Shown piece by piece: positions 39,225-48,009 of a stretch of 64,000 nucleotides of DNA. Numbering within the stretch: the first letter of the stretch is position 1; each line of letters opens with the position of its first letter. Position numbers and translations under genes: made by a program. The notes beneath the pieces are model-generated. The model searched no databases, was not told where the DNA came from, and saw only the letters and a program-made list of their open reading frames with translations. This DNA is from Microvirga guangxiensis (GTDB lineage: Bacteria; Pseudomonadota; Alphaproteobacteria; Rhizobiales; Beijerinckiaceae), in NCBI RefSeq assembly GCF_900102135.1, contig NZ_FMVJ01000004.1, forward strand, positions 62,001 through 126,000, written 5' to 3'.

Positions 39225-40336
39225 TGGCCCGTCCGCACGGCGCTCGGCGGATTGACGGCGGCCGGTCCGGAGGCCCGCTCCGGGTGGAAGTCGGACGCCG
39301 CGCCGCCTGATCTCGGGGCCAGCAGGTCCGGCGTCGTTGCGGCGGCGTTGCGCTTGAGGTCGAACTGGCCAGTCTTGCGGAAGCGCACGAGATAGGACGG
39401 CACGATGGCCCCGATGGTGGTGGGCGTCACGCCCAGGCCCTCGAAGGTGCGGCCCTCCGCGATGGCGGCCTGCGAAACCACATTGTCCTTCTCGAGCAGC
39501 AGCGCCTGATCGCGGGTAGTGACGATCTCGTCGGGCAGAATGCCCAGGGTGAGCTTGTCGAGGGCGCCCATGACCGTGCCCTGGAACCGGGCGACCGCAT
39601 CCGGCACGGGGAGAACCGCCCGCTTGCGCTCGGTAATCTCGCAGACGAATTCCATCATCTCGCGCATGGTGCGGATCTCGGGGCCGCCGAGTTCATAGAT
39701 GCCCGGCTTCACCGCGCCATCGACGGCGCGCACGATGACCTCGGCCACGTCGTCCGCATAGACCGGCTGGAAGCGGGTGTCGCAGCCTGGCAGCGGCAGC
39801 ACGGGCAGCATGCGGGCGAGCGACGCGAAACGGTTGAAGGAGCTGTCGCCCGGCCCGAACAGGAGGGAGGGACGCAGGATCACCGCATCGGGACGAGCTC
39901 TGAGGAGGTTCTCCTCGCCCGCCGCCTTGGAGCGGGCATAGGCCGATTCGGAATTGGCATCGGCGCCCAGGGCCGAGACATGGACGATGGTCGCCCCAGG
40001 CTTGGCCGCTTCGGCAATCAGGCGGGGGGCATCGGCATGAACCGCATCGAAGGTCTGGCGGCCGCCCTCCTGGAGAATGCCGACCAGGTTCACCACGTGG
40101 TCCGCCTTCGCCACCGCCTGAGCGATGGAGGCCGGATAGCGGAGGTTGGCCTGGATCGCATAGACCTGCCCGACCTTGCCCATGGGCAGGAAATAGGTGG
40201 GATTGGGATTACGGGTCGCGACCAGCACCCGGTAGCCCCGCTTGGCGAGACGGCTCACCACATAGCGGCCGAGAAAACCCGACCCACCGAAGACCGTGAC
40301 GGTTTGCTGTTCAGGTGTGCGAAGGGCGCCGATCAT
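39221..40336 (-). CDS. NDUFA9-like NAD(P)-binding protein (atypical SDR)
   Basis: 371 residues with an N-terminal Rossmann motif (VTVFGGSGFLGRYVVSRLAKRGYRV) and NADPH-binding basic residue (VATRNPN), and an SDR a5-type body (HVSALGADANSESAYARSKAAGE). It resembles the complex I accessory subunit NDUFA9 kept in alphaproteobacteria. Complex I genes are not in the window, so the role is inferred from family. It is the last ordinary chromosomal gene before the tRNA-Leu island. Confidence 0.85.
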   Translation of the reverse strand: MIGALRTPEQQTVTVFGGSGFLGRYVVSRLAKRGYRVLVATRNPNPTYFLPMGKVGQVYAIQANLRYPASIAQAVAKADHVVNLVGILQEGGRQTFDAVHADAPRLIAEAAKPGATIVHVSALGADANSESAYARSKAAGEENLLRARPDAVILRPSLLFGPGDSSFNRFASLARMLPVLPLPGCDTRFQPVYADDVAEVIVRAVDGAVKPGIYELGGPEIRTMREMMEFVCEITERKRAVLPVPDAVARFQGTVMGALDKLTLGILPDEIVTTRDQALLLEKDNVVSQAAIAEGRTFEGLGVTPTTIGAIVPSYLVRFRKTGQFDLKRNAAATTPDLLAPRSGGAASDFHPERASGPAAVNPPSAVRTGH

Positions 40337-40537
40337 GAAAGTCTCCTGTCCGCCAAGAACCCGCGAAGACCTGCAAAGGGGCTCGCAAGGAGAGCTTGGG
40401 GGTTTGAATTGGAATGTCTCTAGTCAAACGGCGTTCCCCTGTGAAGGGGCGTGAGACGAAGAAAGCGCACGAACCTCATTTTCAGTGATTGACGGAAAGC
40501 CTCAACCACCGTAAACGAAGCCTCGCCGGTAAGGCAT

Positions 40538-40622
40538 GCCCAGGTGGCGGAATTGGTAGACGCACTGCTTTCAGGTAGCAGCGGGTAACACCGTGGAGGT
40601 TCGAGTCCTCTCCTGGGCACCA
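40538..40622 (+). tRNA. tRNA-Leu (CAG anticodon)
   Basis: Acceptor stem GCCCAGG/CCTGGGC with encoded CCA, D-arm, anticodon stem CTGCT/AGCAG with loop TTCAGGT (anticodon CAG), long variable arm CGGGTAACACCG typical of leucine tRNAs, and T-loop GTTCGAGTC. Its 3' end is the attachment site of the island that follows. Confidence 0.96.
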
Positions 40623-40649
40623 ACAACACCCTAAGGTGTTGATCCGCAA
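40606..40649 (+). other. attL: tRNA-Leu 3' end and its terminator hairpin
   Basis: The 17-nt TCCTCTCCTGGGCACCA (40606-40622) recurs exactly at 51685-51701. The similarity continues for 27 more nt with five differences, through a hairpin (AACACC-CTAA-GGTGTT, 40624-40639) that would terminate the tRNA transcript, up to GTTGATCCGCAA. Confidence 0.85.
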
Positions 40650-40686
40650 GCGAATCCAGGTAAATCAAGGCTTAGAGACTGCCCGA

Positions 40687-40709
40687 GTGGTACAAACGGG
40701 TGGTACAAA
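40687..40709 (+). promoter_or_regulatory. Two GTGGTACAAA direct repeats before the integrase
   Basis: GTGGTACAAA occurs at 40687-40696 and 40700-40709, 13 nt apart, the second ending on the A of the integrase ATG. Single copies recur at 46235 and 51612 beside the two other att cores. They look like arm-type integrase binding sites and may also repress the gene. Confidence 0.6.
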
Positions 40710-42262
40710 TGGCTCTTTCGATGTCGCGTCCCTGGAAGCATCCCAAAACCGGAATCTACTGGCTTCGCAGAGGCGTCCCGGACGACTTGCGACCCATCAT
40801 CGGCAAGCGGGAAATCAAGCTCAGTCTCAAGACCAAAGATCCTGAGAAGGCAAAGCAGGAGCACCTCAAGGCTCTTGTCGAGCTGGAGGAGCAGTGGAAG
40901 AACCTGCGCGCCGGCTCCAAGACCCTCTCCGAGCGCGAGGCCCATGAGTTGGCCCAGGCCGTTCACGATACCTGGCTGACTGCCTTCCAGGACAACCCGA
41001 GCCAGCAGACCTCTTGGAACACCGACATCGGCGGCGACCTCTGGAAGCCCTTATCCTTCGACCTCAGCACTCCCCTCGAAGTGCGCCTGATAGGCGACCC
41101 CGCGCGTGGTGCGCACCGCGCCCATGAGTTTCTGTGCCGGGAAGAAGTCGCAGCCCTTGCCCAAGCGCGCGGCCTGATCCTGGATGAGGAGAGTCAGGAA
41201 CGTCTGGCGAAGGCCATCGGTGCAGCCATCCAGCGGGCCTGTCTCAAGCTCGCGCAGTTCGCCAAGGGCGACTATGGGAAGGACGCTTTCATTCCGGCTT
41301 CGAATACGCCGATCATCGTTCCTTCGGCATCGGCTCGTGTCGACCATAAGCCTGTCAGCTTCGACGATCTCGTGAAAGGCTGGTCAGCCGAGAAACGCCC
41401 TGCCGAAAAGACGGTCTATGAGTGGAAGCGGGTGCTCAAGGAGTTGAAGGCTTTCCTCAAGCACGATGATGCTGCCCGGATGACCGCCCAGGATCTGGTG
41501 AGCTGGAAGAACACCCTCATCGCGGCGAACCTTCGTCCCAAGACGATCCGGGACGCGAAGCTCGCGCCTGTGCGCGCCATCCTCCGCTGGGCAGTCGATA
41601 ACCATCACCTCAAGGAAAACCCCGCCGAGCGGATCGTCATCGACGTGAAGACGAAGGCCGGCGAGCGCAAGCGCAGCTACCAGGATGAGGAAGCCAAGAT
41701 CGTCCTGAAGGCAGCTCTCACCGAGACCAACGCCGTTCGCCGCTGGGTGCCGTGGCTGTGCGCCTATTCGGGAGCGCGCGTCTCGGAAATCTGCCAGCTC
41801 CGCGCCGAGGACATCGTGAAGGTCGAGCGCATCGACTGTATGAAGATCGACCCCGACGCCGGATCGCTCAAGACCCTCAGTTCCGAGCGCATCGTCCCGC
41901 TCCATCCAGCCATCATCGAGAGCGGCTTTCTCGAATACGTCCGCACGGTCAAATCCGGCCCTCTCTTCCCGAAGCTGTCCCCGGACAAGTTCGGCAAGCG
42001 CGGAGGCAACGGAACCAAGGTCATCGGTCGCTGGGTTCGATCCCTCGACCTGAAGGACACCCGGATCTCCCCCAACCATTCCTGGCGCCACCGCTTCAAG
42101 ACCCTGGGCCGCAGGCACGGTTTGGCTCCTGACATCGTGGACGCGCTCGTCGGGCATCAGCGTAGGACCGTTGGCGATGGGTATGGGGAGTTTCCGGTTG
42201 AGGCGTTGCTGAGGGAGCTTAAGAAAGTGCCGGAACTCAAACTCGACTCATCATCTGACTGA
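40709..42262 (+). CDS. Tyrosine recombinase/integrase
   Basis: 517 residues: an N-terminal DUF6538-type segment (SRPWKHPKTGIYWLRRGVPDDLR), a SAM-like core-binding domain (about 220-310) and a C-terminal catalytic domain with Arg in YSGARVSEICQL, His-x-x-Arg in NHSWRHRFK, and the His/Tyr pair in LVGHQRRTVGDGYG. All active-site positions are present. It lies 86 nt from the tRNA end and points away from it. ATG at 40709 is preferred; a GTG at 40700 would be inside an arm-type repeat. Confidence 0.93.
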   Translation: MALSMSRPWKHPKTGIYWLRRGVPDDLRPIIGKREIKLSLKTKDPEKAKQEHLKALVELEEQWKNLRAGSKTLSEREAHELAQAVHDTWLTAFQDNPSQQTSWNTDIGGDLWKPLSFDLSTPLEVRLIGDPARGAHRAHEFLCREEVAALAQARGLILDEESQERLAKAIGAAIQRACLKLAQFAKGDYGKDAFIPASNTPIIVPSASARVDHKPVSFDDLVKGWSAEKRPAEKTVYEWKRVLKELKAFLKHDDAARMTAQDLVSWKNTLIAANLRPKTIRDAKLAPVRAILRWAVDNHHLKENPAERIVIDVKTKAGERKRSYQDEEAKIVLKAALTETNAVRRWVPWLCAYSGARVSEICQLRAEDIVKVERIDCMKIDPDAGSLKTLSSERIVPLHPAIIESGFLEYVRTVKSGPLFPKLSPDKFGKRGGNGTKVIGRWVRSLDLKDTRISPNHSWRHRFKTLGRRHGLAPDIVDALVGHQRRTVGDGYGEFPVEALLRELKKVPELKLDSSSD

Positions 42263-42279
42263 ATTTTAGCGAACCTGTC

Positions 42280-42782
42280 CCTGGCTTAGGCAACATAGCC
42301 AGTCCCATATGGACTCGGTCCTCGGCGCTAACCAGGCGGTTCGGGGGTAGCCGATCAAAAGCCGAAGGGCATCGGAGTGTAAGAAAGCAGCACATGAGTT
42401 CAGTGCTGCAGGAGTAGGCAACGGGTAAAGCCCCGACCTACAGATGACCGGCCCGTGTATGGAACAGGCGGGACGGTCCAGTCCGCGTCAGATATGAAGC
42501 GACATGTAAAGGCCGACCGCCTGACCCCGGCCTCCCCGTAAAAGGGTTGTGTTCTGGTCCAACGGCCTTACCGACGGCGTGGCTCCGGGATTCGAGAGCG
42601 TTGCAGACGGTCAGCAGCTTCGCCGCTTAGGCGAAGCTTTGCCCCAAAGGGCAAAGACGACCCCAACAAGCGTCCACCAGAATTCGAGATGAATAGAGAC
42701 TGCCCTCTCTAAAGAGGGCATCAAGCACATCAATACTTCCAGTCTCTGTTCCCACCCGCCGAGCCTCGGCGGGTGGTGGGCC
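42280..42782. ncRNA. Candidate large structured non-coding RNA
   Basis: A 571-bp gap (42263-42833) with no open frame of 60 codons on either strand, unusual in such GC-rich DNA. It is full of perfect stems: CCTGG/CCAGG (42280/42332) enclosing AGTCC/GGACT; GCAGCAC/GTGCTGC (42387/42403); GTAGG/CCTAC with inner CGGG/CCCG (42414-42441); GACCG/CGGTC with inner CCCG/CGGG (42446-42478); AGCTTCGCC/GGCGAAGCT (42616/42630); CTTTGCCC/GGGCAAAG (42637/42649); AGAGACTG/CAGTCTCT (42695/42740) enclosing TGCCCTCT/AGAGGGCA; and a 12-bp hairpin at 42752-42776. I match it to no family I know. The strand is undecided. Confidence 0.5.
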
Positions 42783-42833
42783 CTCTTCCGGCCAGGCCAG
42801 TCCCCGACGAGCTAAGGCAAGAGAAAGCCTGGC

Positions 42834-43097
42834 TCAATCGACTTCCTTCGTATCCCTGAGCACCTTGACCACTTTGACGGGGTCGAGACCGATCACCTCG
42901 CAGAGGTCTAGCAATTCGACCACATCAAGCCGCCGCCCGCCGCTCTCTATGCTGGCGATCTGCGACTGCGCCTTGCCAAGACGATCAGCCACCTTTGCCT
43001 GGGTCAGATTGGCCTCGCTGCGAGCTTCGATGATCAGCTTGAGGAGCCGTTGATAGCGGGTCGTGTGTGTCGATTTCGAAAGTGTGGATTTTGCCAT
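42834..43097 (-). CDS. Small XRE-family regulator of the island
   Basis: 87 residues with one Cro/CI-type helix-turn-helix (about 18-75: RLLKLIIEARSEANLTQAKVADRLGKAQSQIASIESGGRRLDVVELLDLCEVIGLDP). It is on the same strand as, and downstream of, the helicase/OLD pair, with a 263-bp gap in which I see no gene. It may control the defence genes or the integrase, in the manner of control proteins. Confidence 0.82.
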   Translation of the reverse strand: MAKSTLSKSTHTTRYQRLLKLIIEARSEANLTQAKVADRLGKAQSQIASIESGGRRLDVVELLDLCEVIGLDPVKVVKVLRDTKEVD

Positions 43098-43360
43098 GTC
43101 TCGGCCGAATGGGTCTTGACCGAGGCATTCAGTAAACTTCTAAGTCGATGATAAGAAAATAAGATCATAATATGATTCGATCTTACAGAGCTGAATGCAC
43201 GAGATGTGGAGTTCCCGAGGAAAATGTGGGGTTGGGGTTTGGGCATCGGTGATGCTTGGGGCTGTCATCAGCAACGCACCAGCAATGGCCACACCCCCAA
43301 TTCGGCAGACTTAGAGCAGATAGCTTGATCTTAGTCCAAGACCCCAGATCCATACTCGCG

Positions 43361-44437
43361 CTACTGAGAGTAAGTCTGTGCATGTGGTATAGACGCATCT
43401 CCATCGAGAACGAATGCAAGGCTGAATCTAGCGCGAGTCACCCCAACGTACATTTTGGGTAATAACTTTTCAACATGGATCAAATTTCCTGTGCCTAGCC
43501 ACTTCTTTCCCAGCCCATGCGGGAAGATCAGCACCCGGTCGAAGGTCAATCCTTTGGATTCACCGAAATTCATTGCGGGGAAACCATCACAAGGGGTTCG
43601 TTTGTCGAGTCGCAGAACCTGTGGCTTAAAGCGATCTACATAAGTGACGACTTGCGAGGGCGGCACGATAAATACCCCGTCATGGCCCGTCACAGAGTCG
43701 TTGAGCGACCTTGTACGCGGCTCATTTGGAAAAAAGCTATCCCCAAGATCCGCGATGTCTTGATTGCAGCGATGCGTGTGCTGTTCATAGGAAAGCGTAG
43801 CAAGGCCTGAATTATGCCACTCGTGAAACTTCTTTATGATATTAGTTCCGGCATAAGCCGAATTCTTCTTCGAATAGTTAGTGCGAAGCGTAGCCTGACG
43901 GTGATCACCAACTAGGCTGAGCTTAATTCCCGCCTTGAGGATCAATTCTAACACATCTAGGTCGTAGCCAGCCATATCCTGGATTTCATCAACAAACACG
44001 TGGTCAAAACGCTGAGCCAAGCGGCGCATCACAGCACCGCCGGTCAGCCGTTCACATTCGCATATAAATTTCGAGACTTTGTCAGAGTAGATAAACTCGC
44101 CACCAGCGAAATAATGCGCCGCCGTGTTAGTTTCGGGGACATACGGGACTGATCGGCCCTCAGCCCAGCGGAAACCTTCAATCCTTTCATCATGCATAAC
44201 TCGTCGATATGGTCGGGCCAGCTCTCTCAGTAAAAAGGTGAACCATGTCATTATCTCGATGCGGGATGGAATGGCCGTCGTATGTCCATAGAACTTACGT
44301 TCGATCTCCTTTGTATTGTTTTGGGTGTAGGTCACGAGGGCAACTCGGGATGTTCCTTCCGATATTGCTTCACTAACAATTCGAGTGGTCTTCCCACCGC
44401 CCGCAGCGCATAGGATAATTCGACTAGCCGACTGCAT
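43361..44437 (-). CDS. Compact UvrD-like helicase (GajB-like)
   Basis: 358 residues with the superfamily 1 helicase motifs in order: Walker A CAAGGGKTTR (10-19), Ia VALVTYTQNN (32-41), DEIQD (150-154), GDHRQAT (177-183), a motif IV-like THRCNQDIADLGDSFF (221-236), ESKGLTFDRVLIFP (293-306) and YVGVTRARFSL (330-340). It is much shorter than B. cereus GajB (about 490 residues as I recall); the Q-motif before Walker A is missing and the 1B/2B insertions must be very small. The ATG lies 14 nt inside the end of the OLD gene, so the two are translationally coupled. Confidence 0.85.
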   Translation of the reverse strand: MQSASRIILCAAGGGKTTRIVSEAISEGTSRVALVTYTQNNTKEIERKFYGHTTAIPSRIEIMTWFTFLLRELARPYRRVMHDERIEGFRWAEGRSVPYVPETNTAAHYFAGGEFIYSDKVSKFICECERLTGGAVMRRLAQRFDHVFVDEIQDMAGYDLDVLELILKAGIKLSLVGDHRQATLRTNYSKKNSAYAGTNIIKKFHEWHNSGLATLSYEQHTHRCNQDIADLGDSFFPNEPRTRSLNDSVTGHDGVFIVPPSQVVTYVDRFKPQVLRLDKRTPCDGFPAMNFGESKGLTFDRVLIFPHGLGKKWLGTGNLIHVEKLLPKMYVGVTRARFSLAFVLDGDASIPHAQTYSQ

Positions 44438-46019
44438 CTAAGATGTATCCGGGAACAGTCCAGGCTTCCTGGGTCGTGAAGAACTTCAGTGCAGTGTCAG
44501 CTTTGTTGGACTGCATATGATCCAAGAGATCGGTATCGCTTGCAAAAGTTCTGCCCAAGACGCGCTCTATAGCAGGGCGTCCATTTACTTTGAGCAATTG
44601 AGGCTCAAGCGTTCGACATTTTTCATCGGCATCGTAATGAATGCGGATGTTTGATTTGCTCATATAGTCTTGGTACTTGCGTGCGACAGCTGCGATATCA
44701 GCATCGTTATCCGTTACTACGGCAACGGTGAGATCAAGGAGCACAGCGATCTCTAAGAAACGTTTGAATGCCAGCGAGTTTACGGAGATCACGTCGACTC
44801 CGGCTTCTAGTGGCATCTTTCCGTGCAGCTTCCTATAGGCGGCCTGAACAATCAGCTCATCCGATGGACCCTCGACGAGAATGGCTCGCTCTGACAGGAT
44901 CAGCCTGAGCGTGTCATGACCCGGAAGACGCATGAAATAGTCCTGAGTGTCCTTCTTCAACTCTTTGAGCGTAATTGCCCGACCTCGGTGGAAAAGGATC
45001 ACTGAGTCGACTCCGAGCTTGTTGAGCACGAAGCTACTGTGGGTGGTGATTACGAGCTGTCTGGTTCCGCGCCGCTCAGCTATATGATTGATTAAAGTGT
45101 TGAGGTTTGAGAAGGAAAGATGATTCTCCGCCTCCTCAATCAGGATGAGGTGCGAGTCGGCAGAAGACTCTAGTGCGAGCTTGATCTTGATAGAATTCTG
45201 CTCACCCTTACCAACAAGCATAAGCGGCACGTCGTCGAGGTGAGGTATGACGCCTACCTCCCAGCTTGCGCGGGATGTCGTGTCGAGAGATACCGATAAG
45301 GACTTTTCGGTGATATCGCCTTTCTTCCTGGCAAGCGCTTCGTTCACGCCCCTAACCTTGTCATTATCCAGGAATGCGTCCTTCATCATCCGGTAAGATA
45401 GAGCTAGATCGACTTTTTGATCCTTACTAAGGCTGTCCTTCATCAGATCGACAACGTAGCGGCTGGCAGCAGCATTATTGCGGATCGTACTCGCATCGAT
45501 AAAGCTTGGCTTGATTGGGATGCTTCGAGCCGTTGCAATCGGATTTTCCGCAAAGCTCCTCCAGGAGACTTTGTAATATTCGATTGGTAGAGTTCGGATA
45601 AGTAATGGGTTCGCGACATAGTTGGCGAGCTCATCGCCATATTCCGGATTGAACTCGATTGCGAGTGATACGCCAGGTAAATCCGCCTTTACTGTATTGT
45701 TGATGCCTTTGAGTTTCGCCAATGCTGAATGATCTTCGAAGTACAGCTCGATAAGGATCGCTGGCGGCGCGATGGGGGACTTTGCGATCAGCGCATTGAT
45801 ATAGTCGGCCACAGCCTCGGAGTTAAACAGGTGGGGATGGAGTTCAGTTTGGATCGGGCGTCCATTCAACTGGCAAGTTAACGCAAGATCGATTGCTTCA
45901 AGGAGAGTGGATTTACCGCACTCGTTATTCCCAACAATGATGTTGAGACCTGGGTTGAGTTCTACATCCGCTGTCTTCAAGCAGCGATAATTATTCACGA
46001 TGACACGTGAAATGTACAA
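44424..46019 (-). CDS. OLD-family ATPase/TOPRIM endonuclease (GajA-like)
   Basis: 531 residues from the TTG at 46019. N-terminal ABC-type ATPase: Walker A GNNECGKST (30-38), signature-like VGKGEQNS (269-276), Walker B LILIEEAENHL (291-301), H-loop TTHSS (325-329). C-terminal TOPRIM nuclease: Glu383 in LVEGPSDE, Asp437/439/441 in TDNDAD, then LEPQLL (471-476) and SNKADTAL. This is the class 2 OLD layout, and with a UvrD helicase partner it is the Gabija arrangement, which cuts phage DNA. The frame is open up to 46346, but that would run across the att site at 46215-46323. A GGGGGCG lies 4 nt before the TTG. Confidence 0.87.
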   Translation of the reverse strand: MYISRVIVNNYRCLKTADVELNPGLNIIVGNNECGKSTLLEAIDLALTCQLNGRPIQTELHPHLFNSEAVADYINALIAKSPIAPPAILIELYFEDHSALAKLKGINNTVKADLPGVSLAIEFNPEYGDELANYVANPLLIRTLPIEYYKVSWRSFAENPIATARSIPIKPSFIDASTIRNNAAASRYVVDLMKDSLSKDQKVDLALSYRMMKDAFLDNDKVRGVNEALARKKGDITEKSLSVSLDTTSRASWEVGVIPHLDDVPLMLVGKGEQNSIKIKLALESSADSHLILIEEAENHLSFSNLNTLINHIAERRGTRQLVITTHSSFVLNKLGVDSVILFHRGRAITLKELKKDTQDYFMRLPGHDTLRLILSERAILVEGPSDELIVQAAYRKLHGKMPLEAGVDVISVNSLAFKRFLEIAVLLDLTVAVVTDNDADIAAVARKYQDYMSKSNIRIHYDADEKCRTLEPQLLKVNGRPAIERVLGRTFASDTDLLDHMQSNKADTALKFFTTQEAWTVPGYILDAVG

Positions 46020-46214
46020 CAGACGCCCCCGTTCCTTCCCTGTTGCTCGATTTAGCAGAGATATTACCCGGTGCGGCAAAGCTGCGGATGCCATCCACAG
46101 ATAAAGCCAAGCTAGGGTAGGGGCGTGCTTAGGAGCATATGGAACTACCCGGTTAGATCCGCACATAAAGATGAGAGGGGGATGGTTTTGACCGTATCTA
46201 TGCTGCTTACAAGG

Positions 46215-46323
46215 CTCGACGGTGGTCCAGTGGAGTGGTACAAACGCTTCCAACTGGCAGTTCCAAAAAGCCTTATTTTGCCTCGGTTTTAAGCCTGTAA
46301 GAGACAATCCTCCGCTGGGCACC
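46215..46323 (+). other. Internal att site (arm plus degenerate core)
   Basis: CTCGACGGTGGTCCA, then GTGGTACAAACGCTTCCA (arm, 46215-46252), and the core TCCTCCGCTGGGCACC (46308-46323; 14 of 16 match the tRNA-Leu core). The same blocks with identical 90-nt spacing (CTCGACGG to CAATCCTC) occur at 51592-51701. The 387-bp gap 46020-46406 holds this site and no other gene. Confidence 0.75.
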
Positions 46324-46406
46324 GCTGCGTCTGAGGATCGGCGCATAACAACCCTGGAAGAAACCTGCTAAGGTGCAGGAAGAATATCCAGCTTTCAGCG
46401 GAAAAC

Positions 46407-47300
46407 ATGGACCATCTAGGGGCAATGCGCTCGTTCAGGCGCGTGATCGAACGGGGGAGCTTCAGCCGGGCGGCTGAGGAGCTGGGACTGTCGTCGGCGG
46501 GCCTTGGCAAGCAGATCCGGTGGCTGGAAGAGCGGCTGGGAACTGTCCTGATCCAGCGCACGACCCGGCGCATGGGTCTGACGGAGACGGGGCGCGCCTA
46601 TTACGAGGAATGCTGCCGGATCCTCGATGAAATCGATGCGGTGGAGCACTCCATCGCGGCGGATGCCGGCCATGTCACGGGACGCCTGCGGGTCAATGCG
46701 CCTCTATCCTTCGGATTGACGGTGCTCTCGCCGATCTTGCCCGCTTTCATGGCGACCTATCCCGATCTCACGATCGACCTGACCCTCAGCGATCACCTGC
46801 TCGATGTGGTGGGCTCAGGTTTCGATGTCTCGATCCGTGTGCGCTCGGAGCTGGCCGACTCCTCCCTGATCGCCCGCAGGCTTGCCGATGTGGACCAGAT
46901 CATCTGCGCCGCTCCGGCGTATCTGGAAAGGCGGGGAGCGCCTCTCGATCTCGACGATCTTCACCGCCACGATTGTCTCGCCTACACTCTGGCCGATAAC
47001 CCAGGCGTCTGGCACCTCAAGGGTCCGAAGGGCGACATGAGTATTGCCGTCCCGGTGCGGCTTTCCGCCAACAATAGCATCATGCTGCGAGACATGCTTC
47101 TGGCCGGAATGGGAATCGGGGCTCTGCCCTCCTTCATCGCCAAACCGCAGATCGACAGTGGTGCTCTCGTGCCGGTTCTGAAGGATCACGTCTTTCCGCA
47201 GCGCCACGTCTATGCGGTCTATCCCACCAGCCGTCATCTCCAGCGCAAGGTTCGTGTGTTCCTGGATTTCCTGGCCGATACGCTTGAGGCGCGCCTCTAG
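46407..47300 (+). CDS. LysR-family regulator
   Basis: 297 residues: helix-turn-helix at 1-60 ([39 protein letters not shown]) and effector domain (about 88-295) of the CrgA/AaeR-like branch ([24 protein letters not shown]). First gene after the internal att site; wrbA follows on the same strand 104 nt later. Likely local regulator of element 2. Confidence 0.9.
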   Translation: MDHLGAMRSFRRVIERGSFSRAAEELGLSSAGLGKQIRWLEERLGTVLIQRTTRRMGLTETGRAYYEECCRILDEIDAVEHSIAADAGHVTGRLRVNAPLSFGLTVLSPILPAFMATYPDLTIDLTLSDHLLDVVGSGFDVSIRVRSELADSSLIARRLADVDQIICAAPAYLERRGAPLDLDDLHRHDCLAYTLADNPGVWHLKGPKGDMSIAVPVRLSANNSIMLRDMLLAGMGIGALPSFIAKPQIDSGALVPVLKDHVFPQRHVYAVYPTSRHLQRKVRVFLDFLADTLEARL

Positions 47301-47404
47301 AGCACTTTTTACCGCCAGCTAAAAGTCTTGTGCCTGGCATCTCGTTTATCGGGGAAAAGCCCTGTGGTTCTCATCGGCGTGTCCACGCAGTTGAGGGTCC
47401 AGCG

Positions 47405-48004
47405 ATGGCGAGAGTTCTCGTTCTTTATTATTCCACTTACGGCCATATCGAAACCATGGCAGCCGCCGTCGCCGAGGGTGCACGCTCCGCAGGCGCCGAT
47501 GTTGTCGTCAAACGCGTTCCCGAGCTGATGCCGGATGAGGTTGCTCGCGCCGCAGGTGCGAAGCTCGATCAGGCTGCGCCGGTTGCATCGCCCAACGAGC
47601 TGGCCGATTACGACGCCATCATCTTCGGCACGCCCACGCGTTTCGGCAACATGGCGGCGCAGATGCGCAACTTCCTCGACCAGACCGGCGGTCTGTGGGC
47701 GCAAGGCAAGCTGATCGGCAGGGTCGGTTCCGTCTTCACCTCCTCCGCCAACCAACATGGCGGCCAGGAAACCACCATCACCTCCTTCCACACGACCCTG
47801 TTCCATCATGGCATGGTTGTAGTAGGCCTGCCTTACAGCTTCGCGGATCAGATGGGCATCGAGGAAGTGAAGGGCGGCTCGCCCTACGGCGCAACCACGC
47901 TTACGGGCAATGATGGTGCGCGTCAGCCCAGTCAGATTGATCTCGCTGGTGCCCGCTTTCAAGGTAAGCACGTGGCGGAGATCGCCAAGAGGCTGCGGGC
48001 TTAA
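47405..48004 (+). CDS. wrbA: NAD(P)H:quinone oxidoreductase, WrbA type
   Basis: 199-residue flavodoxin-fold protein: FMN phosphate loop [12 protein letters not shown] (8-19), [17 protein letters not shown] and the QHGGQETT motif. WrbA reduces quinones by two electrons and protects from redox cycling. The start at ATG 47405 gives the family length (198-200). The amidohydrolase gene begins 5 nt after its stop. Confidence 0.92.
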   Translation: MARVLVLYYSTYGHIETMAAAVAEGARSAGADVVVKRVPELMPDEVARAAGAKLDQAAPVASPNELADYDAIIFGTPTRFGNMAAQMRNFLDQTGGLWAQGKLIGRVGSVFTSSANQHGGQETTITSFHTTLFHHGMVVVGLPYSFADQMGIEEVKGGSPYGATTLTGNDGARQPSQIDLAGARFQGKHVAEIAKRLRA

Positions 48005-48009
48005 ACGCC

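Larger units (their letters stand above)
40606..46323 (+). mobile_element. Integrative element 1 at tRNA-Leu (integrase + Gabija-like genes)
   Basis: Bounded by the tRNA 3' end (40606) and a degenerate att core (46308-46323). It contains an integrase next to the tRNA, a structured non-coding stretch, an XRE regulator, and a helicase/OLD-nuclease pair. The part from 43.1 to 46.3 kb is visibly more AT-rich than the surrounding chromosome. No conjugation or phage structural genes, so it is an integrase-bearing genomic island. Confidence 0.75.

Noticed and set aside
40420-40668. A minus-strand open frame covering the tRNA-Leu
   Set aside because: It is the antisense of the tRNA gene, a common false prediction.
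42263-42833. Group I or group II intron, RNase P RNA or tmRNA
   Set aside because: No domain V with its AGC triad, no clear P7 core, no GAGGAAAGTCC-like RNase P block and no tmRNA tag frame. A degenerate ORF-less intron cannot be fully excluded without a model search.
43183-43419. A 78-codon minus-strand frame between the XRE and helicase genes
   Set aside because: It overlaps the end of the helicase in another frame and has no ribosome site or family pattern.
44424-46346. A 640-residue version of the OLD nuclease
   Set aside because: The extra 109 N-terminal codons cross the internal att site and have no family similarity; the ATPase domain begins at the TTG at 46019.
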